This document shows, piece by piece, positions 41,496 through 50,634 of a DNA stretch of 64,000 nucleotides; within the stretch, counting starts at the first letter, position 1, and every line of letters begins with the position of its first letter. The notes below the pieces were generated by a model. It searched no databases and was not told where the DNA came from. It saw only the letters and a list, made by a program, of their open reading frames with translations. Where the stretch lies: contig LNEC01000017.1 of assembly GCA_001464035.1 (NCBI GenBank), positions 496,001-560,000 on the forward strand, written 5' to 3'. The DNA is from Bradyrhizobiaceae bacterium Ga0074131. Its GTDB lineage: Bacteria > Pseudomonadota > Alphaproteobacteria > Rhizobiales > Xanthobacteraceae. Made by a program: the position numbers and the translations under genes.

Positions 41496-41677
41496 GGGAG
41501 CCCCTCTCCAATAAGAAACTTGCCGTGATCGTAACGGGGATTCCCGGCCGAGGGGATGCCGAGTTGCATCGCTCCCGCATTTTGCTCGCGAATGTTGCAA
41601 AAAGGCGGCAGTGCGGCGGGTGGTGGCGTTCACAAGGCTTCGCTTATCGTCTTACGTCATTGAAAAACCGACAAAAT

Positions 41678-41911
41678 TCAGGACGATCGAACCAGCGATA
41701 CCAGCCAGCGGCGTCCGAACAGCAGCAGGATCGAGCCGCCATAGACCACGGCGCCGGTGACGATCAGAAGCAGCAGCGCGGCCTCGTCGCGCAGCGCCCC
41801 CAACTGCACCAGCCGCGGGGTTGCGAACCAGGCGGCGCACCACAGCGCCGCCGCCAGGACGACGCCGCACAAAAGAAACTTCGCCAGCGACTGCATCAGG
41901 GCGCGGCCGCA
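41678..41911 (-). pseudogene. murJ: MurJ C-terminal piece after apparent frameshift
   Basis: Reads LMQSLAKFLLCGVVLAAALW, then ALRDEAALLLLIVTGAVVYG and LLLFGRRWLVSLVRSS: the last two membrane helices (13-14) expected of MurJ. It is in a different frame from the piece at 41896-43185 and has no start of its own. Confidence 0.8.
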
Positions 41912-43185
41912 AACCAGATCACCAGCAGCAGGTTGATCCAGGCTCCGACCGCGGTCGCCAGCGCGAGGCCGACCTGGGCCAGCGACCCGACCAGCGCGAT
42001 CTTCAGCCCGACATTGACGGCGATCCCGGTCAGCGCCGCCTTCACCGGCGTCGCGGTATCCTGGCGGGCATAGAAGGTCGCGACCGCGCTGCGGATCAGC
42101 ACGAAGGGAATCAATCCGATCGCGTAGGCCGCGAGCGTGGCGCCGGCCGCAGCCGCATCGGCTTTCGAGAATGCGCCGCGCGCGAACATCGCGCGCATGA
42201 TGAAGTCCGGCACGGTCAGGAACGCAGCGACGAAAGGCACCGAGAACAGCAGCGTGAAGTCGAAGGCCCGCCGCTGCGACGCCATCGCGCCGGCCGCATC
42301 GTTCGCGGTCAGGCTTCGCGACATCGCCGGCAACAGCACCGTGCCGACGGCGATGCCGATCACGCCGATCGGCAGCTGGTTGAGGCGGTCGGCATAATAC
42401 AGCGCGGAGAGCGCGCCCGCAGGCAGGAACGTCGCGATGATGGTGTCGGCAAACAACGCGACCTGGGTCCCCATCGAGCCGAGCGTCGCAGGCCCCAGCG
42501 CACGAAAGAAGGCGCGGACATCTTCGTCGAGCCTGGGCCGTGCGAACCGCGGCAGGATACCGCTCCTGGCCGCGTCCGCCGCCACCAGGAAGAATTCCAG
42601 GAAGCCCGCGATCAGGACGCCCCAGGCCGCGGCATAGCCGACGCCGGGAAAGAACGCCGCCAGCGCCAGCGTCGCCATCATCGACAAATTGAGAAAGATC
42701 GGCGCCGCGGCGTAGCTGGCGAAGCGGTGCATCACATTGAGCATGCCGCCATAGAGCGTCACCAGCGTCACCAGCAGCAGATAGGGAAACGTGATCCGGG
42801 TCAGTTCGACCGCGAGTTCGCCGCGAGCCGGATCGTCGGCAAATCCCGGCGCCAGGATGCCGATCACCTGCGGCATGAACAGCCATGCGATCGCCAGCAA
42901 CACCAGTTGCGTCAGAAACAGCAGCGTGAAGATGCGATCGGCGAACAGGCTGGCGGACGAAGCCCCGCGCTCGCCGTGAACATGCGCGTAGGCCGGCACG
43001 AACGCGGCGTTGAAGGCGCCCTCGGCGAAAATCGCCCGGAAGTGATTGGGCAGCCGCAGCGCCACGAAGAACGCGTCCGCCACCGGCCCGGCGCCGAGAA
43101 TCGCGGCGAGCATGATGTCGCGCGCAAAACCGGTCAGCCGCGAAAGGAGCGTAAAGCCGCCGACGGTGAAGATACGTCCGAGCAT
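41896..43185 (-). CDS. murJ: Lipid II flippase MurJ, main part (3' end lost to apparent frameshift)
   Basis: 429 residues, about 12 membrane helices. It has the MurJ N-terminus (RIFTVGGFTLLSRLTGFARD, then LGAGPVADAFFVALRLPNHFR) and FAEGAFNAAFVPAYA, plus FFRALGPATLGSMGTQVALF and the ARQDTATPVKAA motif. It flips lipid II for peptidoglycan synthesis in the inner membrane. Family members are about 505-530 residues; this reading ends at VIWFAAAP and the remaining 75 residues lie in another frame at 41678-41911. MurJ is normally essential, although this genome has at least one MurJ-like paralogue at 60928. Confidence 0.88.
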   Translation of the reverse strand: MLGRIFTVGGFTLLSRLTGFARDIMLAAILGAGPVADAFFVALRLPNHFRAIFAEGAFNAAFVPAYAHVHGERGASSASLFADRIFTLLFLTQLVLLAIAWLFMPQVIGILAPGFADDPARGELAVELTRITFPYLLLVTLVTLYGGMLNVMHRFASYAAAPIFLNLSMMATLALAAFFPGVGYAAAWGVLIAGFLEFFLVAADAARSGILPRFARPRLDEDVRAFFRALGPATLGSMGTQVALFADTIIATFLPAGALSALYYADRLNQLPIGVIGIAVGTVLLPAMSRSLTANDAAGAMASQRRAFDFTLLFSVPFVAAFLTVPDFIMRAMFARGAFSKADAAAAGATLAAYAIGLIPFVLIRSAVATFYARQDTATPVKAALTGIAVNVGLKIALVGSLAQVGLALATAVGAWINLLLVIWFAAAP

Positions 43186-43228
43186 CAGCCGCTCCTACAG
43201 CATGCGGCGGCGCTGCAAAATGGCGAAA

Positions 43229-44380
43229 TCAGGTTGAAACCGCGCCGCGCACGGCAGCGATGATCCGCTGCTGCGTCGGTTCATCGAGATAGGCATGCAT
43301 GGGCAGGCTTATGACATCATCCGAAAGCCGTTCGCACACCGGCAGGCCGCCGTCGGCGACCGGGAAATCTCGGTATGCGGTCTGCTGATGCATCGACTTC
43401 GGATAATAGATCGCGGTCGGAATGCCCTGCGCCTTCAGGGCAGCGGCGAAACCGTCGCGATCGCAGCCATCGGGGAGCCGGATGGTGTACTGCGCCCATG
43501 TCGAGGTACAGCCGCCGGCGAGCCGCGGCACCGAGACCACATTGCCGAGGCCCCGCGCATAGCGCTCGGCGACCTGGTTGCGCGCGGCGACCTCGTCCTC
43601 GAATATCTTCAGTTTCTCGAGCAGGATCGCCGCCTGCATGGTGTCGAGACGCCCGGTGAGCCCGAGCCGGACATTGTCGTACTTGTCGGAGCCCTGGCCG
43701 TGGACGCGGATGCTGCGCAGCGTTTGCGCCAGGCTCGCATCGTCGGTGAAAATCGCGCCGCCGTCGCCATAGCATCCGAGCGGTTTGGCGGGAAAAAAGC
43801 TGGTCGCCGTGGCAAGGGCCAGGGTTCCGAGGCGGCGGCCCTTGTAGCTAGCGCCAAACGCCTGCGCCGCGTCGTCGAGCACGAACAGGTCCTCGGCCTC
43901 GGCGACCGCGCCGATGGCGTCATGATCGGCGCTCTGTCCGAACAGATCGACCGGGATCACCGCCTTCGGCGTGAGGCCGTGCTTGCGGGCGGTGGCGATG
44001 CCGCGCTTGAGCGAGTTCACGTCCATGTTGAACGTCGCGTCATCGACATCGACGAACACCGGCACGGCGCCGGTCAGCGCGACCGCCTCGCCGGTCGCGC
44101 AGAACGTAAACGACGGACAGAACACCGCATCGCCGCGGCCGACGTTCCTGGCCATCAGCACCATCAGCAACGCGTCGGTGCCGCTGGCGCAGGTCACGAC
44201 GTGCTGTGCGCCGCTGAAATCGGCGAGCGCGGCTTCCAGCTGGGTCACTTCCGGACCGTTGATGAACTGGCAATGCGTGAGCACGCGGGTAACCGCCTCG
44301 TCGATCGACGGGCCGAGCCGGCGGCGCTGCGCGGCAATGTCGATGAACGGTACGGGTTCGGGACGCAGGTGCTGGTTCAT
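43229..44380 (-). CDS. DegT/DnrJ/EryC1/StrS sugar aminotransferase (WbpE-like)
   Basis: 383 residues from the ATG at 44380 (one at 44410 is possible). PLP-fold motifs: CASGTDALLMVLMA, FVDVDDATFNMDV, VIPVDLFGQSADHD, DDAAQAFGASYKGRR and SFFPAKPLGCYGDGG with the PLP lysine in FFPAKPLG. N-terminal PFIDIAAQRRRLG and C-terminal IPTAIYYPKSMHQQTAY match WbpE/DegT enzymes that aminate 3-keto sugar nucleotides. Lying 43 bases after a Gfo/Idh/MocA oxidoreductase, it probably completes a WbpB-WbpE pair forming UDP-3-amino-GlcNAc-uronic acid. Confidence 0.88.
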   Translation of the reverse strand: MNQHLRPEPVPFIDIAAQRRRLGPSIDEAVTRVLTHCQFINGPEVTQLEAALADFSGAQHVVTCASGTDALLMVLMARNVGRGDAVFCPSFTFCATGEAVALTGAVPVFVDVDDATFNMDVNSLKRGIATARKHGLTPKAVIPVDLFGQSADHDAIGAVAEAEDLFVLDDAAQAFGASYKGRRLGTLALATATSFFPAKPLGCYGDGGAIFTDDASLAQTLRSIRVHGQGSDKYDNVRLGLTGRLDTMQAAILLEKLKIFEDEVAARNQVAERYARGLGNVVSVPRLAGGCTSTWAQYTIRLPDGCDRDGFAAALKAQGIPTAIYYPKSMHQQTAYRDFPVADGGLPVCERLSDDVISLPMHAYLDEPTQQRIIAAVRGAVST

Positions 44381-44423
44381 GGAGCCTTGCGGGGATCGAG
44401 ATTGGGACATCAGGGCAGCATTG

Positions 44424-45362
44424 CTAAGCGACGACGCGATGCGGCCCCTTGCGGGCGGAAAAGGCGGCGGGCCTGGCGGGAGTTTCAAGGCAGCGGATTG
44501 CGACTTCCAGGCTGGCGACGCCTTCGTCGCCGGTAACCGCGGGAACCCCGCCGGAATGCACGGCTGCGAGAAACGAAATCAGCTCGGCGCGCAGCGGCTC
44601 GTCATGGCCGACCGGCAGATGGCGCATCGAATAGCTGCCATCCGGCTTGAACCCGAAGCACTCGGTGACCTGGCGGGTCAGGAGATCGCCCATCACGTAT
44701 TTGCCGCGGGTCGCGACCGTGACGTTGCGCGCCTTGAACGGCGTCAGCCAGTTGGTGTTGATATGCGCCAGCACGCCGGAGGCGGTGCGGAACTGCAGCA
44801 GCGCGATATCCTCGCGCTCGGCGACCGCGCTGGACAATTGCGGCTGCACCTCGACGATATCGGATTCGGTAAACCAGCGGATCAGATCAATATCGTGCAC
44901 GGCGAGGTCGATCACGACCCCGACGTTCGACATGCGCGGCGGAAACGGACCGACGCGGGTGATCGCGATGGAAAGAATATCCTCGCCCGCCAGCGCCTGC
45001 TTGATGGCGGCGACCGCCGGGTTGAACCGTTCGACATGCCCCACCATCAGCGTCACGCCGGCACGGCTGGCCGCGGTGACGATCTCACGCCCCTCCTCGA
45101 CCGTGGACGCGATCGGCTTTTCGACGAGGATGTGAATGCCACGGGCGATGCAGGCGAGCGCGACCTCGTGATGGGCGTCGACGCCTTCCGCGATCAGTTC
45201 GTCGAGAGTTGCGAAGGCGCGGCAGCCGGCCAGCTCGACGGCGCGAGCACGGTGTTCGGTTAAGGGATCGACGATCCCGACCAGCGTGGTGTTCGGCAGC
45301 CCGCCCAGCACACGCGCATGGTTGGTGCCCATTACCCCCGCGCCGATGACGCCGACTCGCAT
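44424..45362 (-). CDS. Gfo/Idh/MocA sugar-nucleotide dehydrogenase (WbpB-like), probable internal deletion
   Basis: 312 residues from the ATG at 45362. N-terminal NAD motif GVIGAGVMGTNHARVLGGL and EKPIA with the conserved Lys-Pro, then the C-terminal substrate domain (GVVIDLAVHDIDLIRWFT, with the His-Asp catalytic pair). Around residues 60-64 the reading goes directly from EGVDA to HHEVALACIARG, so the usual strand and loop (DAVxIATPTxxH type, about 10-11 residues) between them is missing in frame. That strand lines the NAD site, so activity is doubtful unless the gap is an assembly artefact. Expected product: 3-keto UDP-uronate, substrate of the DegT enzyme. Confidence 0.85.
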   Translation of the reverse strand: MRVGVIGAGVMGTNHARVLGGLPNTTLVGIVDPLTEHRARAVELAGCRAFATLDELIAEGVDAHHEVALACIARGIHILVEKPIASTVEEGREIVTAASRAGVTLMVGHVERFNPAVAAIKQALAGEDILSIAITRVGPFPPRMSNVGVVIDLAVHDIDLIRWFTESDIVEVQPQLSSAVAEREDIALLQFRTASGVLAHINTNWLTPFKARNVTVATRGKYVMGDLLTRQVTECFGFKPDGSYSMRHLPVGHDEPLRAELISFLAAVHSGGVPAVTGDEGVASLEVAIRCLETPARPAAFSARKGPHRVVA

Positions 45363-45623
45363 CAAATTTCCCTTCTCCGTCGCCCCAAGCCTTTCCAGAA
45401 TCTCGAGATTTCTGGAAAGCGCGGCTGGAACCAGCCGTCAGCCGCATGGTCGCTTAACAGGCCCTCTCGCGCACAGGAATACACAATTTGCTGCACTCCG
45501 TTACGAACCTCCTTGCAGGCGATTCCCTGCGACGGGCGAAGTCCCCAAGCGCCTTATATACCTGCCCAGCTGATTTGGCATCCGGGGTATTGGCAGTTAC
45601 GGCTGGCAACTCCTGCCTACCCG

Positions 45624-46178
45624 TCATCGGCTCGCCGCATCGCCGGAGCCGGCGCCAAGCACGGTTGCCAGGATGATTCGCAAATCGCCAGTGAACGACT
45701 GGTTCTCGATGTAGGAGTTGTCAGCCTCTGCGAGCTGCTCGGGCATCGACATGTCTATGGAAGCCAGCTGGGCCGTGCCGGTGATGCCGGGACGGACCCT
45801 GAACACGTTGCGGGCCCGGCGTGCCGCGATCACTTCGTCCTGGTTGGGAAGACAGGGCCGCGGCCCAACCAGACTCATGTCTCCCCGCAGTACGTTGAAA
45901 AGTTGCGGCAGTTCGTCAAGCTTGGCCGATCGCAAGCGCCGGCCGGTCGGCGTAATCCAGGTGTCGGCGACCTCATGCGAACCGGCGATGGGGGCACCGT
46001 GCGCCATCGTCCGAAACTTGTAACACTGGAACGGCTTTTCGGATTTGCCGACGCGGGTTTGCCCGAACAGGACGCCACCCGGCGACGATCTCGCCACCAC
46101 CCATGCAATGATCAGCATGACCGGTACAAGGACGATCAGACCGATCGCGGAAACGAGAAAATCGAAGGTTCTTTTCAT
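45624..46178 (-). CDS. Initiating sugar phosphate transferase (PglC/WcaJ family)
   Basis: 184 residues, the short monotopic form. The membrane-dipping helix (RTFDFLVSAIGLIVLVPVML) is followed by FGQTRVGKSEKPFQCYKFRT, the basic MAHGAP segment, KLDELPQLFNVLRGDMSLVG, GPRPCLP and RVRPGITGTAQL. All catalytic motifs are present (the DE in KLDELPQ, the PRP motif). It moves a HexNAc-1-phosphate, probably QuiNAc or a similar sugar, to undecaprenyl phosphate to start each repeat unit. It is downstream of the WbpV/WreQ-like reductase, the usual pairing for such initiators. Confidence 0.88.
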   Translation of the reverse strand: MKRTFDFLVSAIGLIVLVPVMLIIAWVVARSSPGGVLFGQTRVGKSEKPFQCYKFRTMAHGAPIAGSHEVADTWITPTGRRLRSAKLDELPQLFNVLRGDMSLVGPRPCLPNQDEVIAARRARNVFRVRPGITGTAQLASIDMSMPEQLAEADNSYIENQSFTGDLRIILATVLGAGSGDAASR

Positions 46179-46255
46179 GGCTGGCCCGTCGGTGATGGTC
46201 GACCCAATCGGTCAACCATACAGCGGTCCACTGGCGGACACGGTGTTCGAGCCGC

Positions 46256-47218
46256 CTATGCCGATCTAGGTACCTGGTCAAGGTGGAGCGCCTGAAAAGA
46301 ACGTGCGGTTTGCCGCAGGCCTTCGCTGAGGCTGTCGCGGGGTTGCCAGCCGAGAATCTCCCGGGTCTTGGTCACATCGACCTGCAACGATTCGGTCAGG
46401 CGGCTGGTGATCGCGCGCTGTCCGATCATCGCGGCTCCGAAGTTAAGGAACGGTATCGGCAGCGGCATCATCCAGGACGGCCGACCGAGCGCTTGGGCCA
46501 GCTTCTTGAACAGCTCGGTGGTCGAGATATCCTCGTCATCACTGACAAGGAAGACCTGACCGGCCGCATTGGGATGAATGGCACTGAGGGCGATGAGATC
46601 CGCCAGATTGTCGACGAACACAAACGAGCGCTTGTTGTTGACGGAGCCGAGCGGCAACGGAATTCCACGATTGACCCAATCCATCATCGTCGCGAAATTG
46701 GCCTTCACTCCAGGACCGTAAACCAAGGGAGGACGGATGACGGTCACCTCGAGCTCGGAGCCGGGCGCTCTGGCCAGCGCGAACAGGCCTTTCTCGGAAT
46801 CATGCTTGGATTGCGCATACGGATTCTGGGGACGCGGCGTGTCTTCGGCCGTGAACGGACGGCCCGGCTTGGTCGCTTCGCCGTTCACCTTGATGGAACT
46901 GATGAATACGAATCTTTTTACGCCGGCCTTGATGGCCTGCGACGCCAGGTTCAGTGTCGAGTCGACGTTGAGGGATCGAAGCTGAGCACCGGGACTCGCG
47001 ATCGCCTCGTCCATGACGTGCGCGCGGGACGCCAGATGAATGATGGCGTCGACGCCGTCGAGCGCGGCGGTCCAGTCGGTCCGGGGATCGATATCGCCAA
47101 TACACAAGGAGCCCTCGCGAGGCGTCCGCGTGACCGCGCGATACGATATCCCGCGCCTGGCCAGTTCGGAGACGACCGCCGCCCCCACGAAGCCTCCCGC
47201 GCCTGTTACGAGTATCAT
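46256..47218 (-). CDS. NAD-dependent sugar epimerase/reductase (WbpV/WreQ-like)
   Basis: 320 residues from the ATG at 47218. An extended SDR: GAGGFVGAAVVSELARRG (GxxGxxG), HLASRAHVMDE, FISSIKVNGEATKPGRPF and the catalytic PYAQSKHDSEKGL (YxxxK). SSIKVNGE with RAHVM is typical of the WbpV/WbiB/WreQ group that reduces UDP-4-keto-6-deoxy-HexNAc to UDP-QuiNAc or UDP-FucNAc. The 4,6-dehydratase that would supply its substrate is not in the window. It is followed by the initiating transferase gene, 77 bases on. Confidence 0.82.
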   Translation of the reverse strand: MILVTGAGGFVGAAVVSELARRGISYRAVTRTPREGSLCIGDIDPRTDWTAALDGVDAIIHLASRAHVMDEAIASPGAQLRSLNVDSTLNLASQAIKAGVKRFVFISSIKVNGEATKPGRPFTAEDTPRPQNPYAQSKHDSEKGLFALARAPGSELEVTVIRPPLVYGPGVKANFATMMDWVNRGIPLPLGSVNNKRSFVFVDNLADLIALSAIHPNAAGQVFLVSDDEDISTTELFKKLAQALGRPSWMMPLPIPFLNFGAAMIGQRAITSRLTESLQVDVTKTREILGWQPRDSLSEGLRQTARSFQALHLDQVPRSA

Positions 47219-47518
47219 TCTCTTCCCGTCGCGGGGACTGGCCCACCCGGCCAACACCGCACTCCCTGCATCTGCTTTTTCGAGGGCGTTACCAACGCGC
47301 ATGGCTCACTCGACAAGCGCATGCCGGGCCGACCGGAAACTCCCAGTAGATGTCCGCCACCTTTTCAACGCCGTTAGCAGCCTTGGGTTCCGATACCAGG
47401 CGAATCAAAATTTCAACCCGGAATTGCAGAGCATGAAACTACAGAGGCCCTATGAGGGCAAGCGGCACGTGGGCTCGTCATTGGGCTGTTGATTGATCCA
47501 CTTGATGCCATCTCTCCG

Positions 47519-49489
47519 TCATGCCGCCAGCGCAGGCTGGTAGTTCTTTTGCGCCGCCCGCCATGCCTGGAACATCAGGACATCCCACAGCAGATACTGG
47601 TGGTTCCGTCTTCCCGACAGATGCTCCTGCCAGGCGAGCCTGATAGGTGCGGGATCGAAGAAATCATCGGCCTTGAGCCGCGTCTCGCTCAACAAATCCT
47701 CCGCCCAATCGCGTAACGCACCACGCAGCCAGCTGTCGATCGGCACGCCGAAACCCATCTTGGGCCGTTCAACCAGTTCCCTCGGAACATGCTTGTAAAG
47801 CAGCTGCCGCAGCGGCCATTTGGTCTTGTTACCGACGCGCAGCATGGCGAGCGGGAGCGACATTGCAAACTCGACGAGGCGATGATCCAGCATCGGCACG
47901 CGGGTCTCGAGGCTTACCGCCATCGCCGCCCGATCAACCTTGGCCAGGATGTCGTCAGGAAGATAGCTCATCAGATCGACATACATCATCCGCTCGACGT
48001 TACCGGGCAGGCTTGGCATCATATCGAGACCGGTCAACATCGTCGGCAGCTCGCGACCTCCGACAACGATATCTGCCGGATTGCTCCAGTGCGAGCAAAG
48101 ATGGAGATATACTTCCTCGACAGTCCGCAACGACAACAGTCCGGCTGCCTTGTGAACCTTGTCGCCCAACCGTTCATGACGGCGATGCTCCGGCATCAGC
48201 GTCATCAACGGCCCGGCCAGCCGGTCGTAGAAAGCCGGAGAGGGAAACGTCGCGAGGCCGGCGGTTGCGAGGCGCAGCGAGCGGGGAACCCGCGCGAGCT
48301 TCTTCCAGAATTCGTCGGCAATCGCGTAGCGCGAGTAGCCGGAAAACAGTTCATCGCCGCCATCGCCTGACAGGGAGACGGTAACGCTGCGGCGCGCCAG
48401 CTTCGAGACCAGATAGGTCGGGATCTGCGACGAATCCGAGAATGGTTCGCAGTAGATCTCCGGCAGGCTGGGGATGACGTCGATTGCTTCCTGCTCGGAG
48501 ACATAGAGTTCCGTGTGGTCGGTGCCGAGGTGCCGCGCAACCTCCTTGGCCCGGTCGGCTTCATTGTACGCTTTCTGGTGGAAGCCAATGGTAAAGGTAC
48601 GGATCGGCCGGGCACTCATCGACTGCATGATGGCGACGACCGCGGACGAATCGATGCCGCCCGAGAGGAAAGCGCCGAGCGGCACATCCGCCATCATTTG
48701 GCCTTGGATCGATTGCCTCAGCAAAGTCTCGAGCGCGGTGACGGCTTCATCATGGCTGCCTTCGAAGGGGCGGGCGCGTCCCTTCTCCGCGGCGTCCCGC
48801 GCGCTCCAATAAGCTTCGATGCGCGGCTCGCGATCCCCTTCGGCAAGGACCAGGAAGTGACCCGGGCGCAGTTTGTGAACCCCCTTATAGATCGAATACG
48901 GCGCCGGCACGTAATTGTGACGCATCAGCAACGCCACCGCGTTCCGGTCCACCTCGGGATTCCAGGCGGGATGCGCCCGAAAAGCCTTGAGCTCGGAGGC
49001 AAAGGCAAAGCTCCGGCCGATGTGCCCGTAGTAAAGCGGCTTTTCGCCGAGCCGGTCGCGGGCGAGGATCAGAACGCGTTCGCGACGATCCCACAGAGCG
49101 AAGGCGAACATGCCCACGCAAGCTTCCAGGGCGCGTTTCAGCCCCCAGCGCGCGATGGCTTCGACCAGGACTTCGGTGTCGGAATGACCACGCCACGGAT
49201 GCGCCGCCTCGCCGTCGAGTCGACGGCGAACGTCCTGGTAGTTGTAGATCTCGCCATTGAACACGACGACATAACGCTTGCACGCCGAGTGCATCGGCTG
49301 ATGGCCTGCCGGCGACAAATCGATGATGGCCAGACGGCGCTGCGCCAGCGCAATGCCGGCCTCGGCATCCGCCCATACGCCGCCATCATCCGGCCCGCGA
49401 TGCCTGATCAGGTCAGCCATCCGCCGCGCGACGGCGGCGTCCTGCGCTGCCGATCCGACGCTGCCGAGAAAGCCGACGATTCCGCACAT
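47519..49489 (-). CDS. asnB: Asparagine synthase (glutamine-hydrolysing) AsnB-type amidotransferase
   Basis: 656 residues. Cys2 in MCGIVGFLG is the glutaminase nucleophile, RHRGPDDGG and NGEIYNYQDVR belong to the class II GATase domain, and from about 235 on is the synthetase domain with SGGIDSSAVVAIMQS (PP-loop), SLSGDGGDELFSGYSRY and SLETRVPMLDHRLVEFA. Both halves are complete. Inside a polysaccharide locus such proteins usually amidate uronic acids of the O unit (as WbpS in P. aeruginosa O6) rather than make free asparagine. The locus encodes uronate-forming enzymes, so that role fits. Confidence 0.9.
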   Translation of the reverse strand: MCGIVGFLGSVGSAAQDAAVARRMADLIRHRGPDDGGVWADAEAGIALAQRRLAIIDLSPAGHQPMHSACKRYVVVFNGEIYNYQDVRRRLDGEAAHPWRGHSDTEVLVEAIARWGLKRALEACVGMFAFALWDRRERVLILARDRLGEKPLYYGHIGRSFAFASELKAFRAHPAWNPEVDRNAVALLMRHNYVPAPYSIYKGVHKLRPGHFLVLAEGDREPRIEAYWSARDAAEKGRARPFEGSHDEAVTALETLLRQSIQGQMMADVPLGAFLSGGIDSSAVVAIMQSMSARPIRTFTIGFHQKAYNEADRAKEVARHLGTDHTELYVSEQEAIDVIPSLPEIYCEPFSDSSQIPTYLVSKLARRSVTVSLSGDGGDELFSGYSRYAIADEFWKKLARVPRSLRLATAGLATFPSPAFYDRLAGPLMTLMPEHRRHERLGDKVHKAAGLLSLRTVEEVYLHLCSHWSNPADIVVGGRELPTMLTGLDMMPSLPGNVERMMYVDLMSYLPDDILAKVDRAAMAVSLETRVPMLDHRLVEFAMSLPLAMLRVGNKTKWPLRQLLYKHVPRELVERPKMGFGVPIDSWLRGALRDWAEDLLSETRLKADDFFDPAPIRLAWQEHLSGRRNHQYLLWDVLMFQAWRAAQKNYQPALAA

Positions 49490-49722
49490 ATAGCGCTATC
49501 TTCCAACAGGATTGAGTCCGACTCGATTACTACCGACGGTCGCATACCAGATCAAGCCAACAGCGCCCGTCAGGCGCGAGTTCCCCGCACTCGACTAGTT
49601 CCGTCCGTGTTTGCCTGAGCTCGCAAGCAGTCATTTTCCGGCTGCGCCGCAGACGGCCACGGGCCAGATCGGCGACCACCGGTCCATAGCGCATCGTGCG
49701 GTCTTGGTGTAAAGTTCCAAAA

Positions 49723-50589
49723 ATGCCGTCACCACGCGTCACAGTGATCGTTGCGACCTACAACTGGAGCACCGTTCTACCCTACGCGATCGACAGCGTG
49801 TTGGGTCAAACCATGCGGGACTTCGAGTTGCTCGTGGTCGGCGATGGTTGCACCGACGACTCAGAGCAGGTCGTCACGGCGATCAAGGATTCGCGTGTCA
49901 GGTGGATCAATCTTCTGGAGAATACAGGGCATCAATCCGGGCCGAACAATCGTGGCTTGCAGGAGGCGAAAGGCGAATTCATCGCTTATCTCGGACATGA
50001 CGATCTCTGGCTAAGTCACCACCTCCGATGCACGACGGATGCGCTCGAGGAGACCGGATGTGCGTTCGCTCATTCACTGCTGATCCGTATACCCCCGGGC
50101 CAGGACACGGCCATGCCGGTTGTGCCCGAGCCACAGTACAGATGGGGCGGGCCGCCCTCGTGCACGGTGCACAGGCGCAGCGTGATCGACAAAGTCGGAG
50201 GCTGGAACGACTACCGCAAGCTGAGTATTGCGCCGGAGACCGACTTTTTCAACCGCGCGCAGGCAGCGGGGTTCAAGGCGGTTTTCGTTCCCAGGCTAAC
50301 GGCAATCAAGTTTCCAGCGGCGTGGCGAAAGAACGTTTATCGTGACCGGCCGAACCATGAACAGGCCGACTGGTCGAGACGAATCCGGTCAGATCCCGAT
50401 TTCGAGGCGGTTCAGCTGGTGCGGGTGATCAGGAGTATGGTCAGCGATATCCCGCGTGAAATGCCCATTCGCAGGCTCTTGCGCACGTTTGCCGAAGAGT
50501 TTGCCAAACGCGTTGTCGGCCGCCTGGCCCGATTCTGGCCGGCCAGGGGCGGTGGAATCGATCGTTACAAGAAATACAAGGGACTTTAA
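49723..50589 (+). CDS. Glycosyltransferase family 2
   Basis: 288 residues from the ATG at 49723. GT-A fold motifs: VTVIVATYNWSTVLPYAIDS, LLVVGDGCTDDSEQ, NNRGLQEAKGEFIAYLGHDD (the final DD as the DXD metal site) and the WNDYRKLSIAPETDFFNRA acceptor part, where ETD takes the catalytic ED place. Diverges from asnB across 233 bases of regulatory sequence. It adds a sugar to the lipid-linked repeat unit; donor unknown. Confidence 0.88.
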   Translation: MPSPRVTVIVATYNWSTVLPYAIDSVLGQTMRDFELLVVGDGCTDDSEQVVTAIKDSRVRWINLLENTGHQSGPNNRGLQEAKGEFIAYLGHDDLWLSHHLRCTTDALEETGCAFAHSLLIRIPPGQDTAMPVVPEPQYRWGGPPSCTVHRRSVIDKVGGWNDYRKLSIAPETDFFNRAQAAGFKAVFVPRLTAIKFPAAWRKNVYRDRPNHEQADWSRRIRSDPDFEAVQLVRVIRSMVSDIPREMPIRRLLRTFAEEFAKRVVGRLARFWPARGGGIDRYKKYKGL

Positions 50590-50634
50590 GCCGCGACAGC
50601 GGAACATTTCACAACGAGAGTCGAGGATCGGTCA

